Assembly: GCA_002418285.1 (NCBI GenBank)
Contig: DIDT01000061.1
Location: forward strand, 1 to 64,000
Reading direction: 5' to 3'
DNA: 64,000 bases
Source of the DNA: Phycisphaerales bacterium UBA5793
GTDB taxonomy: Bacteria > Planctomycetota > Phycisphaerae > Phycisphaerales > UBA5793
The notes beneath the pieces are model-generated. The model was not told the origin of the DNA. It ran no database searches and saw only the letters and a list, made by a program, of their open reading frames with translations. Within the stretch, counting starts at the first letter, position 1, and each line of letters begins with the position of its first letter. Below, one piece after another: positions 43,940-55,337 of this stretch. Made by a program: the position numbers and the translations under genes.

Positions 43940-43987
43940 CGCGATCGCACTCTCGCGCGAAATCGAGTTAACCTGGCGGCCCGGCGA

Positions 43988-44359
43988 TCAGCGATCGCAC
44001 GGGTCGTAGTAGTAGTGGTCGTGGCGCTCGTAGTACTCGCGGTAGCGGTAGTCGTCGCGGTACCGACCATCATCCCGATAGCCGCCATTGGAGTAGTAGC
44101 GATCGTTGCGGTCCTTGTTCTTGTCGCTCTCGTTTCCAATCACGTAGCCGGCACCGGCGCCGACGGCGGCTCCGATGACGGTACCGACGCTGTTGCGACC
44201 GATGGCCTGGCCGGCCAGAGCGCCCAGTCCCGCTCCGATCAGGCCACCCGTCTGGGCGTCGCTCTGGCAGCCGGTGCTCAGCAGTGCGGCGAGGCCCAGT
44301 GCGCCCGCCAGGGCGGACTTGCAGAGATGGTGATTCAGGGAGTTCTGATTGGTTTTCAT
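43988..44359 (-). CDS. Glycine-zipper lipoprotein
   Basis: 123 residues from ATG 44359 with GGAGGG. Lipobox LLSTGCQSD, then a glycine zipper (GGLIGAGLGALAGQAIG, IGAAVGAGAGYVIGN) like SlyB/OmpA-linked outer-membrane lipoproteins, then a Tyr/Arg/Asp-rich tail (YYSNGGYRDDGRYRDDYRYR) and Cys near the end. Outer-membrane stability or adhesion is the usual inference for this architecture. Confidence 0.85.
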   Translation of the reverse strand: MKTNQNSLNHHLCKSALAGALGLAALLSTGCQSDAQTGGLIGAGLGALAGQAIGRNSVGTVIGAAVGAGAGYVIGNESDKNKDRNDRYYSNGGYRDDGRYRDDYRYREYYERHDHYYYDPCDR

Positions 44360-44632
44360 TGCTTATCCCTCCGGAGGACAGGGGGTGAACCATGCCAAAG
44401 TGCTGGAACCGACGCGCCGGTTTCCAGCCGGAAAAGTGATGCGCCGGATTCATCCGATATTCCCATAGTTCACCGATCCGGCTGCGAAATTGAGTCAAAA
44501 CCCTCGTGCACCTCGACTGGGCCGGGGGTCATTCCATCGTGCGGCTGCTGAAAGGGCCTTGCCGCTGAACTAGGATCGACCTCAGCCGGGCACTCGTTCT
44601 GGTGCCGGCTCGCACATTGGAGATTGAATTCG

Positions 44633-45376
44633 ATGGCCATACAGAGCAGACTCGCCACCGGCTACTGGATGCGGAAAGCCATCCTCACCGTGCTCTTCGT
44701 GAGTTTCGGATGCTGGGCCGCATACGACGGCTGGATCCTCTTTCCGTCTGAGGCGGCCAGTTGGCGCGAATACAACGACGTCTATCTCCCGCTGGAAAGT
44801 CGAGTCCGGGAGGGTGGCACCCTCATCGGTGACGATGCTCGCACTTGGAATGAACTCAAGTCAAAGTACCCCCAGGCGCCCAAGGAACGGACGGAGCTGG
44901 ATGTCTGGATCCAACGCTGGCTCATTCTGCCTGTTTGCTTTGGCGTCAGCGCGCTATTTCTGGTCACGTGGGCCCTTTCCGCGCGCCGCGTCTACACGTA
45001 CAACGACGACGGCAGCCTCGTGGCGCCGGAGGGTACCTTCCGGGCCGACGAGATGACCGGTATCGACATGACGCGATGGATGTCCAAGTCCATTGCGATG
45101 CTTGAGATCAGCGGAGGGCCCAAGGGTGGAGGCCGAGCCGTCAAGCTCGATGCCTGGATCTACGCCGATCTCGAAGACGTCATTGAATCGCTCAATCGTC
45201 GGTTTCATCCCGAGGAGTACAAATCAGAAGCCGCCGATGCCGATGCCGATGACGCTGAAGATGATGTCGTCGTGGTCGATCAGGTGGCTGGACTTCTGGG
45301 TGATTCCGCGGCGGACGCCGGCCAGGAGGAAGAGTTCTCCGATGATGATCTCGATGAATCCGAGCGTGACAGATGA
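44633..45376 (+). CDS. Two-helix membrane protein with acidic tail
   Basis: 247 residues from ATG 44633 (GGAG 10 bases upstream). Two transmembrane helices (ILTVLFVSFGCWAAYDGW and LPVCFGVSALFLVTWALSA) flank a hydrophilic segment of about 75 residues; a PH-like strand region (YTYNDDGSLVAPEGTFRADEM, VKLDAWIYADLED) follows, and the last 45 residues are very acidic. Planctomycete hypothetical; trpB follows 40 bases later with its own box. Confidence 0.72.
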   Translation: MAIQSRLATGYWMRKAILTVLFVSFGCWAAYDGWILFPSEAASWREYNDVYLPLESRVREGGTLIGDDARTWNELKSKYPQAPKERTELDVWIQRWLILPVCFGVSALFLVTWALSARRVYTYNDDGSLVAPEGTFRADEMTGIDMTRWMSKSIAMLEISGGPKGGGRAVKLDAWIYADLEDVIESLNRRFHPEEYKSEAADADADDAEDDVVVVDQVAGLLGDSAADAGQEEEFSDDDLDESERDR

Positions 45377-45404
45377 TCTTGGCGGATGGTTGCGCCGCAC
45401 CGGC

Positions 45405-45410
45405 TAGAAT
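45405..45410 (+). promoter_or_regulatory. TAGAAT box, leaderless-type -10 of trpB
   Basis: TAGAAT ends 6 bases before ATG 45417; no Shine-Dalgarno. Confidence 0.45.
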
Positions 45411-45416
45411 CGGCGC

Positions 45417-46628
45417 ATGACCAGCAGGGCAGGTGCCACTTCAGTTCCTGACGCCAACGGCCGCTTCGGCCGCTTTGGCGGTCGCTATGTCCCGGAGACT
45501 CTCGTTGCGGCGCTCGATGCCCTCTTGGCGGAGTATGAACGGGCGCGGGCGGACGCTTCGTTTGAAGATGAACTGGGCGAATTGCTCCGTTGCTATGTCG
45601 GCCGGCCAACGCCTCTCTACTTCGCCAGGCGCCTGACCGAGCACGCCGGAGGCGCGCGCATCTGGCTCAAGCGCGAGGATCTTGCCCACACCGGGGCGCA
45701 CAAGATCAACAACACGATCGGACAGGCATTGCTTACCAGGCGCATGGGCAAGAAGCGTGTCATCGCCGAAACCGGCGCGGGCCAACACGGCGTTGCCACC
45801 GCAACAGCCGCGGCGCATTTTGGTCTGTTGTGCGACGTCTACATGGGTGTCGAGGACATGCGTCGCCAGCGACTCAATGTGGTCCGAATGGAATTGCTCG
45901 GCGCGCGGGTCATTGGTGTGGACAGCGGTTCGAAAACGCTCAAGGACGCGACGAACGAAGCCATGCGCGACTGGATGGCGTCTGTTGAATCCACGCACTA
46001 CATCCTCGGTTCAGTCGTCGGGCCTCATCCTTTTCCGCTCATTGTTCGCGATTTTCAATCGATCATCGGCCGCGAGTGTCGGGCGCAGAGCATCGGTCAG
46101 ATCGGTCGGTTGCCGGATGCAGTCGTCGCGTGTGTGGGTGGGGGAAGCAACGCCGCGGGCATCTTCTATCCCTTCATCGATGACGAGGCCGTCCGGCTTG
46201 TTGGCGTGGAAGCAGGAGGGCGCGGCGCAGAACCGGGCCAACATGCCGCGCCGCTCTCATTCGGTTCGCCAGGCGTGCTGCACGGCTCGATGAGCTACGT
46301 GCTCCAGAGTGAGGATGGGCAGACGACCCTCGTGCACTCCATCTCGGCTGGGCTGGATTATCCCGGCGTTGGGCCCGAGCACAGTTACTGGCGCGACTTG
46401 GCGCGGGTTGAATATGCCACGGCCAGTGATGCCGAAGCGCTTGCGGCCTTCTCGCTGCTCGCGCGCCTGGAGGGAATCATTCCCGCCCTCGAAAGCGCGC
46501 ATGCAATCGCGCGGGCGCTGGATCTCGCGGCCCAGCTTGGATCGGAGGCCAGTCTCGTGATCAATCTTTCTGGTCGGGGGGACAAGGATGTGGACGAGGC
46601 GGCGCGGCTGATGGGGCTAGGGAAATAA
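45417..46628 (+). CDS. trpB: Tryptophan synthase beta chain
   Basis: 403 residues, family length. Condenses indole and serine with PLP. FGRFGGRYVPETL, VGRPTPLYFARRL, the PLP lysine in HTGAHKINNTIGQAL, and the phosphate loop GGGSNAAGIF are all intact; ETGAGQHGVATATAAA is the classic loop. trpA does not follow: the next gene is 387 bases away and unrelated, so TrpA must be encoded elsewhere or this subunit acts alone. It appears transcribed on its own. Confidence 0.97.
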   Translation: MTSRAGATSVPDANGRFGRFGGRYVPETLVAALDALLAEYERARADASFEDELGELLRCYVGRPTPLYFARRLTEHAGGARIWLKREDLAHTGAHKINNTIGQALLTRRMGKKRVIAETGAGQHGVATATAAAHFGLLCDVYMGVEDMRRQRLNVVRMELLGARVIGVDSGSKTLKDATNEAMRDWMASVESTHYILGSVVGPHPFPLIVRDFQSIIGRECRAQSIGQIGRLPDAVVACVGGGSNAAGIFYPFIDDEAVRLVGVEAGGRGAEPGQHAAPLSFGSPGVLHGSMSYVLQSEDGQTTLVHSISAGLDYPGVGPEHSYWRDLARVEYATASDAEALAAFSLLARLEGIIPALESAHAIARALDLAAQLGSEASLVINLSGRGDKDVDEAARLMGLGK

Positions 46629-47014
46629 CCCGCCTTTTCAAGGGGTGTACTGGCTCTTCGCCCAAGATATAGTGCCTCTGCGTTCAGTTCCCGTTATCAG
46701 ATACAATATTTTGTGTTCGTCTGCCTGAACCCGTACAGAATCTCTGTTGGCACAGGTCTCCGGTGGCCGATAAGTAACGTGCCTGATGATGGAACGTCGG
46801 GCGCTCTGTCGGCAGATGGAGATCAGGGGCGGACCTGGAGTCAGGTCGACTGCCTGCAACGCTGATGGAGCTGGTCGGACGCATCCGCAAGTGCGTCGAC
46901 CTCTGCCTCGCAACAGCCAGGGACGGACTGCGGGAGAGTATCGCGCGCTGATTTTGCGCGCCGCGAGGGCAGTGAGTGCCCCCGCAACCGTTCAGCTCCG
47001 AAAGGGGAAGCCAT
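46629..47014. other. Intergenic region before the PilZ gene
   Basis: 386 bases with no gene. TACAAT at 46702-46707 in an AT-rich patch could be a -10 element without a clear -35. Confidence 0.4.
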
Positions 47015-47527
47015 ATGCACAGCCACCGCTCCATTCACCATCCCTGCCGATCACATGGTCTATTGACACATGATCGGCGCACTGACCCGCGTCGAGGCTG
47101 CCGAGCCACCGTCTGGCTGCTCGATGATGAATTGTTGCGAGCCGTGGAATTTGGCCAAGCGACAGATATCTCGCGGGGAGGCGTCGGCATTGTTGCCTGT
47201 GAGTCGCGCGAACTGTCCGGTGAATCACCGCGGCCCGGTCGAGAGTGGCTCGTCATGCTCGACGATCCGACAGCCGTCGAACCGCTGGCGGACCAGCGAA
47301 CGGCGATTATCAAACTCGCGCGGGTCGCCCGCGATGCCGATGGTCGATTGCTTCTCGCGTGCACGTTTGCTGCGCGCCGAGTGTCGAGGTGCCTTCCCGC
47401 GCGAAGCAGTGAACCGGAGCCTGACTACGACGCGCAATCGCAGGTGGTGGCGGGTGATCTGCTTGACGAATTGGCAGATCGTCTCTATCGCGAGATCGCG
47501 GCCATCACGCGCGCCGAGCGGTCGTAG
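47015..47527 (+). CDS. PilZ-domain-like protein
   Basis: 170 residues from ATG 47015 behind AAAGGGGAAG. The start RRTDPRRGC and, about 35 residues on, DISRGGVGIVA fit the PilZ c-di-GMP-binding pattern (RxxxR ... D/NxSxxG). The rest of the barrel reads WLVMLDD, AIIKLARVARDADGRLLLACTF. A cytoplasmic c-di-GMP effector is inferred. The next gene encodes a DUF342 protein but is 297 bases away. Confidence 0.78.
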   Translation: MHSHRSIHHPCRSHGLLTHDRRTDPRRGCRATVWLLDDELLRAVEFGQATDISRGGVGIVACESRELSGESPRPGREWLVMLDDPTAVEPLADQRTAIIKLARVARDADGRLLLACTFAARRVSRCLPARSSEPEPDYDAQSQVVAGDLLDELADRLYREIAAITRAERS

Positions 47528-47824
47528 GTCTCCGCCGACATCGATCACCTGTGTTGGCAAACGTCCGCATAACACGCTCATGCGGCTGGAGCGTGTTCGC
47601 GCCCCTTGCATGATGGACTGAACACGTCTCGCGAACGTGTCGATAATTCCGACAAGGTCCACCCGGTTCGGCGGTGCCGCCGGACCTTGGGACCACTTGC
47701 AGCGCCCTTGCCGTGCGGATCGACCGCGCTGGCGCTGCCGGACCGGCATCTCTCGCATCGCGCAGCGATTCGTGGTCAACCCGAAGTTGGCCACCACGCG
47801 ACGCAGGGAGCAGGGGGTCGTGCG

Positions 47825-49270
47825 ATGGCTCAGCAATCAGCCCGAGCAGAACTCCAGGTCATCGTCGCCAAGGACGCGCAGACGGCCGTTCTGTCGATTC
47901 CCGCCAATTTCTGCCCCGAGCAGTTCACGGTCGACGGGTTGATCGCTGCGCTGAAATCGGCGCAAGTAGAGATCACCGACTCAGTGATTGAGTGCCTGAA
48001 CCTGCTCGTGAGTGATCCGCCGGCCGCCGATGCATCCCACCGCGTGACCGTGGCCAACGCGATTGCGCCGGTGCATGGCAAGGACGGATTCGTTGAGTGG
48101 CTCATCGAAGAAGAACGCAAGCCGCACATCAAGGAAGACGGCAGCATCTCGTTCTATGAGCAAAGCGCCTACACGATGGTAAGTGCCGGCCAGGTCATCG
48201 GACGAGTCGTTCCGCCCGAACACGGGAAGGACGGGCGGGACGTTCTGGGCAAAGCGATTGCCTCCAAGAACGGGCAGGAAGCCGACCCCCGACTCGATGA
48301 GACCATCGTCGTCAACTCGGCGGCGGAGGTCGTGGCGCAACTCGATGGCGTGTTTATGCGCGTTTCCGGTCGACCGACGATTCGCCAGGTACTCGAAGTG
48401 CCCGGCTATGTTGACTTTTCTACCGGCAATATCGATTTTCACGGCGACGTGATCGTTCGCAAGGGCGTGCGCGATCTGTTTGTTGTGCGCGCCACCGGCC
48501 GCATCGAAACGCGCGGGTTGGTTGAAGCCGCCACGCTCGACGCCGATGGCGACGTCATTCTGGCTGGCGGGATGGCGGGGCGCGAACACGGGCTGATCCG
48601 ATCGCAGAGCAATGTGATCGCGCGACATCTCAGCGGCACGCGCCTGGAGGTTCAGGGGGACCTGCTCTTCGAGAAGGAGATGATGGGTTGCGACGCCAAC
48701 ATCCGCGGCCGGGTGGTCTCGCAACAGGGTTCGATCATCGGCGGAAAGCTTTCAGGTGCGCATGAAATCGAAGTTGCGGTGCTGGGCAGTCCGGCGGGTG
48801 TGGACACGACGATCCAACTTGGCTCGCTGCCATTGCTTCGCGCTCGTGTGCGCAAACTCGAAGAGGTGGTCTCGCAACTTAGCAATCTGCTCCAAGCTCT
48901 TGTGCAGCAGCGCGATCAGTTGGTGGCTACGGAAAAGCGCTTGCCACGAAGCGTGCGCGACCGGCTGATCAAGATTACCGAAGACATTCGAACCGCCGAT
49001 GAGCAGCGGAAGGAAGCGCAACGGAAGCACGACGAGGCAGCAGAGCTGATCAAGGTCCTTTTGAGTTTCAAGGCGACGATCAGCAAGATGCTTCACGTGG
49101 GCGTCATCTTCGGCATCAGTCGCCAACCGATGCGTGTCCACATGGATGTCCTCGGCCCACTGGAGATCCGCATCGCCGAGAGCGGTCAGGTGCTCGTGTG
49201 CCCGCAAGGGGCCGCGCCGATTCCGATCGAGAAGATCACGAGGCCGCACAGCCCAGCGGTGGCGGCTTGA
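47825..49270 (+). CDS. DUF342 (FapA-like) protein
   Basis: 481 residues from ATG 47825 with AGGGGG upstream. An N-terminal alpha/beta region with GQVIGRVVPPEHGKDGRDVLG precedes a polymer-forming beta-helix (GNIDFHGDVIVRKGVRD, VEAATLDADGDVILAGGMAG, VVSQQGSIIGGKLSGAHEI), then a coiled coil (about 345-430) and a small C-terminal beta domain. DUF342 proteins are cytoplasmic, often near chemotaxis, flagellar or polysaccharide genes; none are here. Function unknown. Confidence 0.88.
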   Translation: MAQQSARAELQVIVAKDAQTAVLSIPANFCPEQFTVDGLIAALKSAQVEITDSVIECLNLLVSDPPAADASHRVTVANAIAPVHGKDGFVEWLIEEERKPHIKEDGSISFYEQSAYTMVSAGQVIGRVVPPEHGKDGRDVLGKAIASKNGQEADPRLDETIVVNSAAEVVAQLDGVFMRVSGRPTIRQVLEVPGYVDFSTGNIDFHGDVIVRKGVRDLFVVRATGRIETRGLVEAATLDADGDVILAGGMAGREHGLIRSQSNVIARHLSGTRLEVQGDLLFEKEMMGCDANIRGRVVSQQGSIIGGKLSGAHEIEVAVLGSPAGVDTTIQLGSLPLLRARVRKLEEVVSQLSNLLQALVQQRDQLVATEKRLPRSVRDRLIKITEDIRTADEQRKEAQRKHDEAAELIKVLLSFKATISKMLHVGVIFGISRQPMRVHMDVLGPLEIRIAESGQVLVCPQGAAPIPIEKITRPHSPAVAA

Positions 49271-49273
49271 CAA

Positions 49274-49636
49274 TCAACACTCCTTCGCAGACGCGGTCGA
49301 CTTCTTTCTGGCCCTGTTCACCGAATTGAAGTATTTCTTGCCAAATCGCCAGTCGATTTCCGCAACGCGATGACGGCGCACGTCGAGTGTCCGGTGGTGC
49401 CGGTGCGCATCCTTGACGAAGACAAACGGCAGGCAGACGGCGACGACCTTGAGCGGCCGGGCGTCCTCCTCGTCGGGCAGGAAGGCCATGCGATAGGGCT
49501 CGCCGCGCTCGAACACGGAGCTCGACTCACAGAAAAACGGGATGAATTCGTGCGTGATCGAAAGCACGGCGACGAACATGCCCTTGTTGATTTCCTCGGG
49601 CGCCAATCGGCGCGCGAGATTGGTCTGCTGGTCCAT
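49274..49636 (-). CDS. Conserved hypothetical protein
   Basis: 120 residues from ATG 49636 after AAGGA; the longer frame adds 13 residues. ARRLAPEEINKGMFVAVLSITHEF, PYRMAFLPDEEDARPLKVVAVCLPFVFVK and a basic tail with KYFNSVNRARKKS. The KG-x-VAVL...PLKV-VCLPFV-K pattern looks like a small beta-barrel. No domain recognised. Converges with DUF342 gene, 3 bases apart. Confidence 0.68.
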   Translation of the reverse strand: MDQQTNLARRLAPEEINKGMFVAVLSITHEFIPFFCESSSVFERGEPYRMAFLPDEEDARPLKVVAVCLPFVFVKDAHRHHRTLDVRRHRVAEIDWRFGKKYFNSVNRARKKSTASAKEC

Positions 49637-49941
49637 GACATGATCCTTGCCGCGCACGGCGCGGCATTGCTTCATCGTGTGCGCGTAGCTCCGGTTCTCA
49701 ACGGAGCGCGAAGCGACAGTAACAGTGTGATGGAGACGGGCGGCGGATCAGCCGCGACTGAAGGTTGTAAACCGGAGGTCGCGCACGATCGCCTCGCCCG
49801 AACCGGTCGGGTAAGAAGATGATCGAGAGCCGCTTGGACACCAAAGCATGGCAACCTCCGTGAAACCAAGGCCGATTCTTGATGCGCGTCGGCAACGCGT
49901 CAAGCAGATTCCGATGCAAATCTGCGCGCGATGCCGGAGAA

Positions 49942-50014
<73 letters not shown>

Positions 50015-50077
50015 GGTCGAGTGCTGGACGATACCGCCGCCAGTCTGGTGGGCAAGCGTCTGCAGTTTCCGCGTTGC

Positions 50078-51028
50078 TCAGTTGCCGTCTTCGCGCCGGG
50101 CGGTGGCCTGTTTCGATTTCAGTTTGTTCTCGAGTCGCTCCACCATCGCATCGAACGAGGTGCCCGGTATCGACTGCGGCGGTGCGCTGTTGGCCTGCTT
50201 CTCATTCGTGATCAGTCCGCTGGCCATGGCGCGGAAGGCGGTCTCGAGGTCGTAGCCGTCGCGGATGAGCGGCACAAATTCGGTGCTACGCCGACTGCGG
50301 ACGAACTCGGCGGCGAGCAGGCGAGTCGTGACGCGCACCAGCGGACTGGGCGCTACGTCAAAACCGTGGAGCCAGGCGCGCTCGCTGAGCGACTCATTGG
50401 TCTTGCGGAGTTCGATGTAGTTGCTCCAGGCCTGATCAGCCAGATCGGGCATCAGGGCCACCGCCATCATGTCTGACACGAGCCACGCGTACGGTTCGGA
50501 GACGAGTCGCAGGCGCTCTTCGAGTTTCTGTTCGAGCAAGGCGCGGCCGATGAGATGCGCCACTTCGCCTGCCTGCTGCTCGACCGTCAACGTCTCGGTG
50601 GGGCGCGCGTCGTAGAGAACGAAGGTCGATCGGCCGATGCCGCGCTCATCTGGCGCACGATCATCGCGCGAAAAGATCTGGATCCAGACCTGTTTCATTT
50701 CGACGGGGTCAGGGAGTAGCGCGATCTCGATGGGTTGGGGCGGTTCGGGGAAGACCGTTTGTTCGGCGGGTTCGTAGCGTTCGAGCATCGATGCCACCGC
50801 AGCGGTGAGTTGGGCGTCCTTGGGTCCGTAGAGCGTGACGAGCGCCGTGCCGCCCGCCTGCGGCGGAAAGAGATCGCGGGCAGTCTGGTTGACGAACGGG
50901 ATCGGCCTGGTGAGCAGGCGGTCGATGACGGGCGTGGCGGCACAAATCGCCACGATGCCCAGCAGAACGAAAAGGGTGATGCGGTTGCGTCGGCGGACCT
51001 CAGGGGGGAAGTTCTTGGCACCGGGCAT
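50078..51028 (-). CDS. Membrane-anchored protein of unknown function
   Basis: 316 residues from ATG 51028 (GGAA upstream). One transmembrane helix (ITLFVLLGIVAICAATPVI) near residues 17-35, then a large soluble domain: TALVTLYGPKDAQLTAAVASMLERYE, VWIQIFSRDDRAPDERGIGRSTFVLYD, and a helical C-terminus. Resembles ABC-type uncharacterised proteins that carry a GldG-like region in places, but no family is asserted. The open frame extends upstream through tRNA-Leu; that part is an artefact. Confidence 0.75.
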   Translation of the reverse strand: MPGAKNFPPEVRRRNRITLFVLLGIVAICAATPVIDRLLTRPIPFVNQTARDLFPPQAGGTALVTLYGPKDAQLTAAVASMLERYEPAEQTVFPEPPQPIEIALLPDPVEMKQVWIQIFSRDDRAPDERGIGRSTFVLYDARPTETLTVEQQAGEVAHLIGRALLEQKLEERLRLVSEPYAWLVSDMMAVALMPDLADQAWSNYIELRKTNESLSERAWLHGFDVAPSPLVRVTTRLLAAEFVRSRRSTEFVPLIRDGYDLETAFRAMASGLITNEKQANSAPPQSIPGTSFDAMVERLENKLKSKQATARREDGN

Positions 51029-51063
51029 GACGTCAGTTCCAAACGCGGCGGGTGGGGCCACGC

Positions 51064-51098
51064 AAAAAGAACGCCGGCCCGAGGAACCATCTCGGGCC
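51064..51098 (-). terminator. Terminator after tRNA-Leu
   Basis: 8-bp stem GGCCCGAG/CTCGGGCC followed on the minus strand by TTCTTTTT, 13 bases past the tRNA 3' end. Confidence 0.85.
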
Positions 51099-51110
51099 GC
51101 GAATCGGCAA

Positions 51111-51196
51111 TGCGGATGAGAGGATTTGAACCTCCACGGGATATTACTCCCACCAGAACCTGAATCTGGCGCGTCTGCCAGTTCCGCCACATCCGC
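51111..51196 (-). tRNA. tRNA-Leu (CAG)
   Basis: 86 nt, class II: acceptor GCGGATG/CATCCGC, anticodon stem CCAGA/TCTGG with loop TTCAGGT, long variable arm (GGGAGTAATATCCC), T arm with GTTCAAATC, discriminator A, no encoded CCA. Confidence 0.96.
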
Positions 51197-51447
51197 TCAG
51201 GTCGCGCCGCAAGCGCGCCGCCGACAATAGCCGCATGACGGACCATATCAAGCGTGGGACGCGCCAGGGGGGGCGGCTCGGCGACATTCGAACCGCGTGA
51301 GCGAGGTCGGGTAGGGCCCCGAATCAGCCGGTTGTGAGTGGAGCACAACTCCTGTAGGGATGGTGGTCTGCTGACCGGGCCGGGTGCACCCAAGGCTGGA
51401 ATTGCGGCTCAGTTGCTTCCCGCCGACGGCAGTTGGGGCGCCCGGCA

Positions 51448-51666
51448 GTGGGGAGCGGACCGCAGGAAAGTTATCCAGAGGCTGAAAACGTCCGATGTTT
51501 CGATTGGACAGGCCAGTGCAACCCCACGACGGCCGCCTACGAACAGGCTATTATCGAGCGACAATTGCAGTGGGGTTCGCCCGCTGTCATTCTGACCCGG
51601 TGCAAGGGGACCGGGTCGTACATGTTGGCCGAAGGGAGTCTTCCTTTGAACGACGAAGACGACTAA
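51448..51666 (+). CDS. Possible small protein
   Basis: 72 codons from GTG 51448, but the start is uncertain (TTG 51433 in the same frame). The second half, CFDWTGQCNPTTAAYEQAI then SPAVILTRCKGTGSYMLAEG and a tail PLNDEDD, has the balanced composition of a real protein unlike the Arg-rich shadows nearby. Three Cys. A hairpin follows the stop after one base. No family known. Confidence 0.35.
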   Translation: MGSGPQESYPEAENVRCFDWTGQCNPTTAAYEQAIIERQLQWGSPAVILTRCKGTGSYMLAEGSLPLNDEDD

Positions 51667-51667
51667 C

Positions 51668-51705
51668 GGTTCACACAGGGGCCCAGCGCCGCCTTGGTGT
51701 GAACC
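51668..51705 (+). other. Stable hairpin upstream of fusA
   Basis: GGTTCACAC pairs perfectly with GTGTGAACC over a 20-base GC-rich loop; no U-tract follows. It sits 248 bases upstream of fusA and directly after the small reading frame. Confidence 0.6.
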
Positions 51706-51952
51706 GAGGCGGTTGAAAACCTGATGACGGGGCCCGCGACAGACCCTTTCTTCATCCGATGGCACTCTTGCACTGCAGCGATGTGCCGCGGCGACCGCAA
51801 GACAACATGACCCACGCCCGCATCCGCCGGATTGGCGAGTGCCGGTATTCGTAGAAGCCGACCCCGCCGTCGGCGACGGATTCATAGACAAGCGGCTGCA
51901 CCGTCATCGTGAGGCGGCGCAGGCCGAAGCAGGTTTGATATCAAAGGACGTG

Positions 51953-54073
<2,121 letters not shown>

Positions 54074-54107
54074 TCGCGAGAGTTGGCGACCGGTCGAGTT
54101 GTGATAC

Positions 54108-54138
54108 AAAGCCCCCCGGCCAACCGCCGGGGGGCTTT
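54108..54138 (+). terminator. Intrinsic terminator after fusA
   Basis: Perfect 13-bp stem AAAGCCCCCCGGC with GCCGGGGGGCTTT, 5-base loop, ending in TTT. Confidence 0.9.
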
Positions 54139-54261
54139 CAGTTGCTGGTGATCCGGTCGACGGAGCGTCGGGCCGGCCCTGACCCAGGTGCCGTTCGAGA
54201 ATTTCATTCGATCGCATCTACGATACCCCCGGTCGGTTCAGACCCGACCGGAGGAGTGACT

Positions 54262-55317
54262 GTGAGCAACATGAACAGTGCGATCGACCTGCGCAGCGAC
54301 ACCGTAACCACGCCGACTGCAGCGATGCGCCAGGTCATGGCCGGCGCCGAGGTCGGCGACGACGTGCTCGGCGATGAGCCGACCGTGATCAAATTGCAGA
54401 ACAAGGCCGCCGCGCTACTAGGCAAGGAGGCGTCGGTCTACGTGCCTTCGGGCACCATGGCCAATCTCTGCGGCATCTGTTCGCAGACCAGGCACGGCGA
54501 TGAGATCATCGCGCACAATGAGAGCCACTTCTACTTCTACGAGACGGGCGGATTCGCCGCCGTCGCCGGTTGCTCCGTGCGATTCGTGCCCGGCAGGCGC
54601 GGCATCTTTGGCCCTGAAGTGATTGAGCCGAATGTGCGTCCGATGCAGATTCACTATCCGCGCACGAGTCTGCTCATCATTGAGAACACGCACAACCGCG
54701 GCGGCGGAGCCGTGTGGAAGGTGGACCAGGTCAAAGCCGTGTGCGACCAGGCGCACGAACTTGGTTTGCGTGTGCACATGGATGGCGCGCGGTTGCTCAA
54801 CGCGTGTACGGCGGCGGGTGTTGAACCATCGGCGTACACCAGGTACGTCGACTCCGTTTCGATGTGTTTTTCTAAGGGACTCGGTGCGCCTGTCGGTTCG
54901 GTGCTGGCCAGCGATGAAGAGACCATTCAGACCGCGCATCACTTCCGCAAGATGCTCGGCGGAACGATGCGACAGTCGGGCGTTATTGCAGCCGCTGCGA
55001 TCTATGCGCTTGAGAACCACGTCAAGCGACTGGCTGACGATCACGCCAACGCCAAGGAATTCGCACGCAGGATTGCCGACGTGCCGGGCATCACGCTCGA
55101 TCTCAACGATGTCGAGACGAACATGGTCTTTTTCGACGTCGATCCCAAGTGGGGACCGGCCAAGAAGTTCAGCAAGCGCCTCGAACGCGAGGGCGTGCGG
55201 ATGTTCGCCACCGGTCCGCAGCGGCTTCGGGCGGTGTTTCACCTGCAGGTTTCGGCCGAACAGGCTGTGCGGGCGGCGGAGGTCATCGGACAGGTGCTGG
55301 CACAAACGCCCGCCTGA
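54262..55317 (+). CDS. ltaE: Low-specificity threonine aldolase
   Basis: 351 residues from GTG 54262, five bases after GGAGGAG; ATG 54271 is too far from it. PLP enzyme cleaving L-allo-threonine and L-threonine to glycine and acetaldehyde. Motifs: IDLRSDTVTTPT, VGDDVLGDEPTV, GTMANL, HMDGARLLNA, and the PLP lysine in CFSKGLGAPVGS. First gene of a likely three-gene operon (20- and 29-base gaps) with a GH172 enzyme and a glycosyltransferase, an unusual combination. Confidence 0.94.
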   Translation: MSNMNSAIDLRSDTVTTPTAAMRQVMAGAEVGDDVLGDEPTVIKLQNKAAALLGKEASVYVPSGTMANLCGICSQTRHGDEIIAHNESHFYFYETGGFAAVAGCSVRFVPGRRGIFGPEVIEPNVRPMQIHYPRTSLLIIENTHNRGGGAVWKVDQVKAVCDQAHELGLRVHMDGARLLNACTAAGVEPSAYTRYVDSVSMCFSKGLGAPVGSVLASDEETIQTAHHFRKMLGGTMRQSGVIAAAAIYALENHVKRLADDHANAKEFARRIADVPGITLDLNDVETNMVFFDVDPKWGPAKKFSKRLEREGVRMFATGPQRLRAVFHLQVSAEQAVRAAEVIGQVLAQTPA

Positions 55318-55337
55318 GAAGCCAGAAAGGAGCAAGC

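Larger units (their letters stand above)
51197..51952. other. Region between tRNA-Leu and fusA
   Basis: About 750 bases. Contains one possible small gene (51448-51666) and a hairpin (51668-51705). I searched for signatures of RNase P RNA, tmRNA, SRP RNA and 6S RNA and did not find them. The promoter of fusA was not identified. Confidence 0.45.

Noticed and set aside
51029..51190. N-terminal extension MAELADAPDSGSGG of the membrane-protein frame
   Set aside because: It is the translation of tRNA-Leu(CAG) and its terminator, a well-known artefact; the true start is ATG 51028.
51290..51720. RNase P RNA, tmRNA, SRP RNA or 6S RNA
   Set aside because: GCAGGAAAGT recalled the RNase P core, but the rest of the conserved P4 sequence is missing, and no tmRNA or SRP signatures were found.
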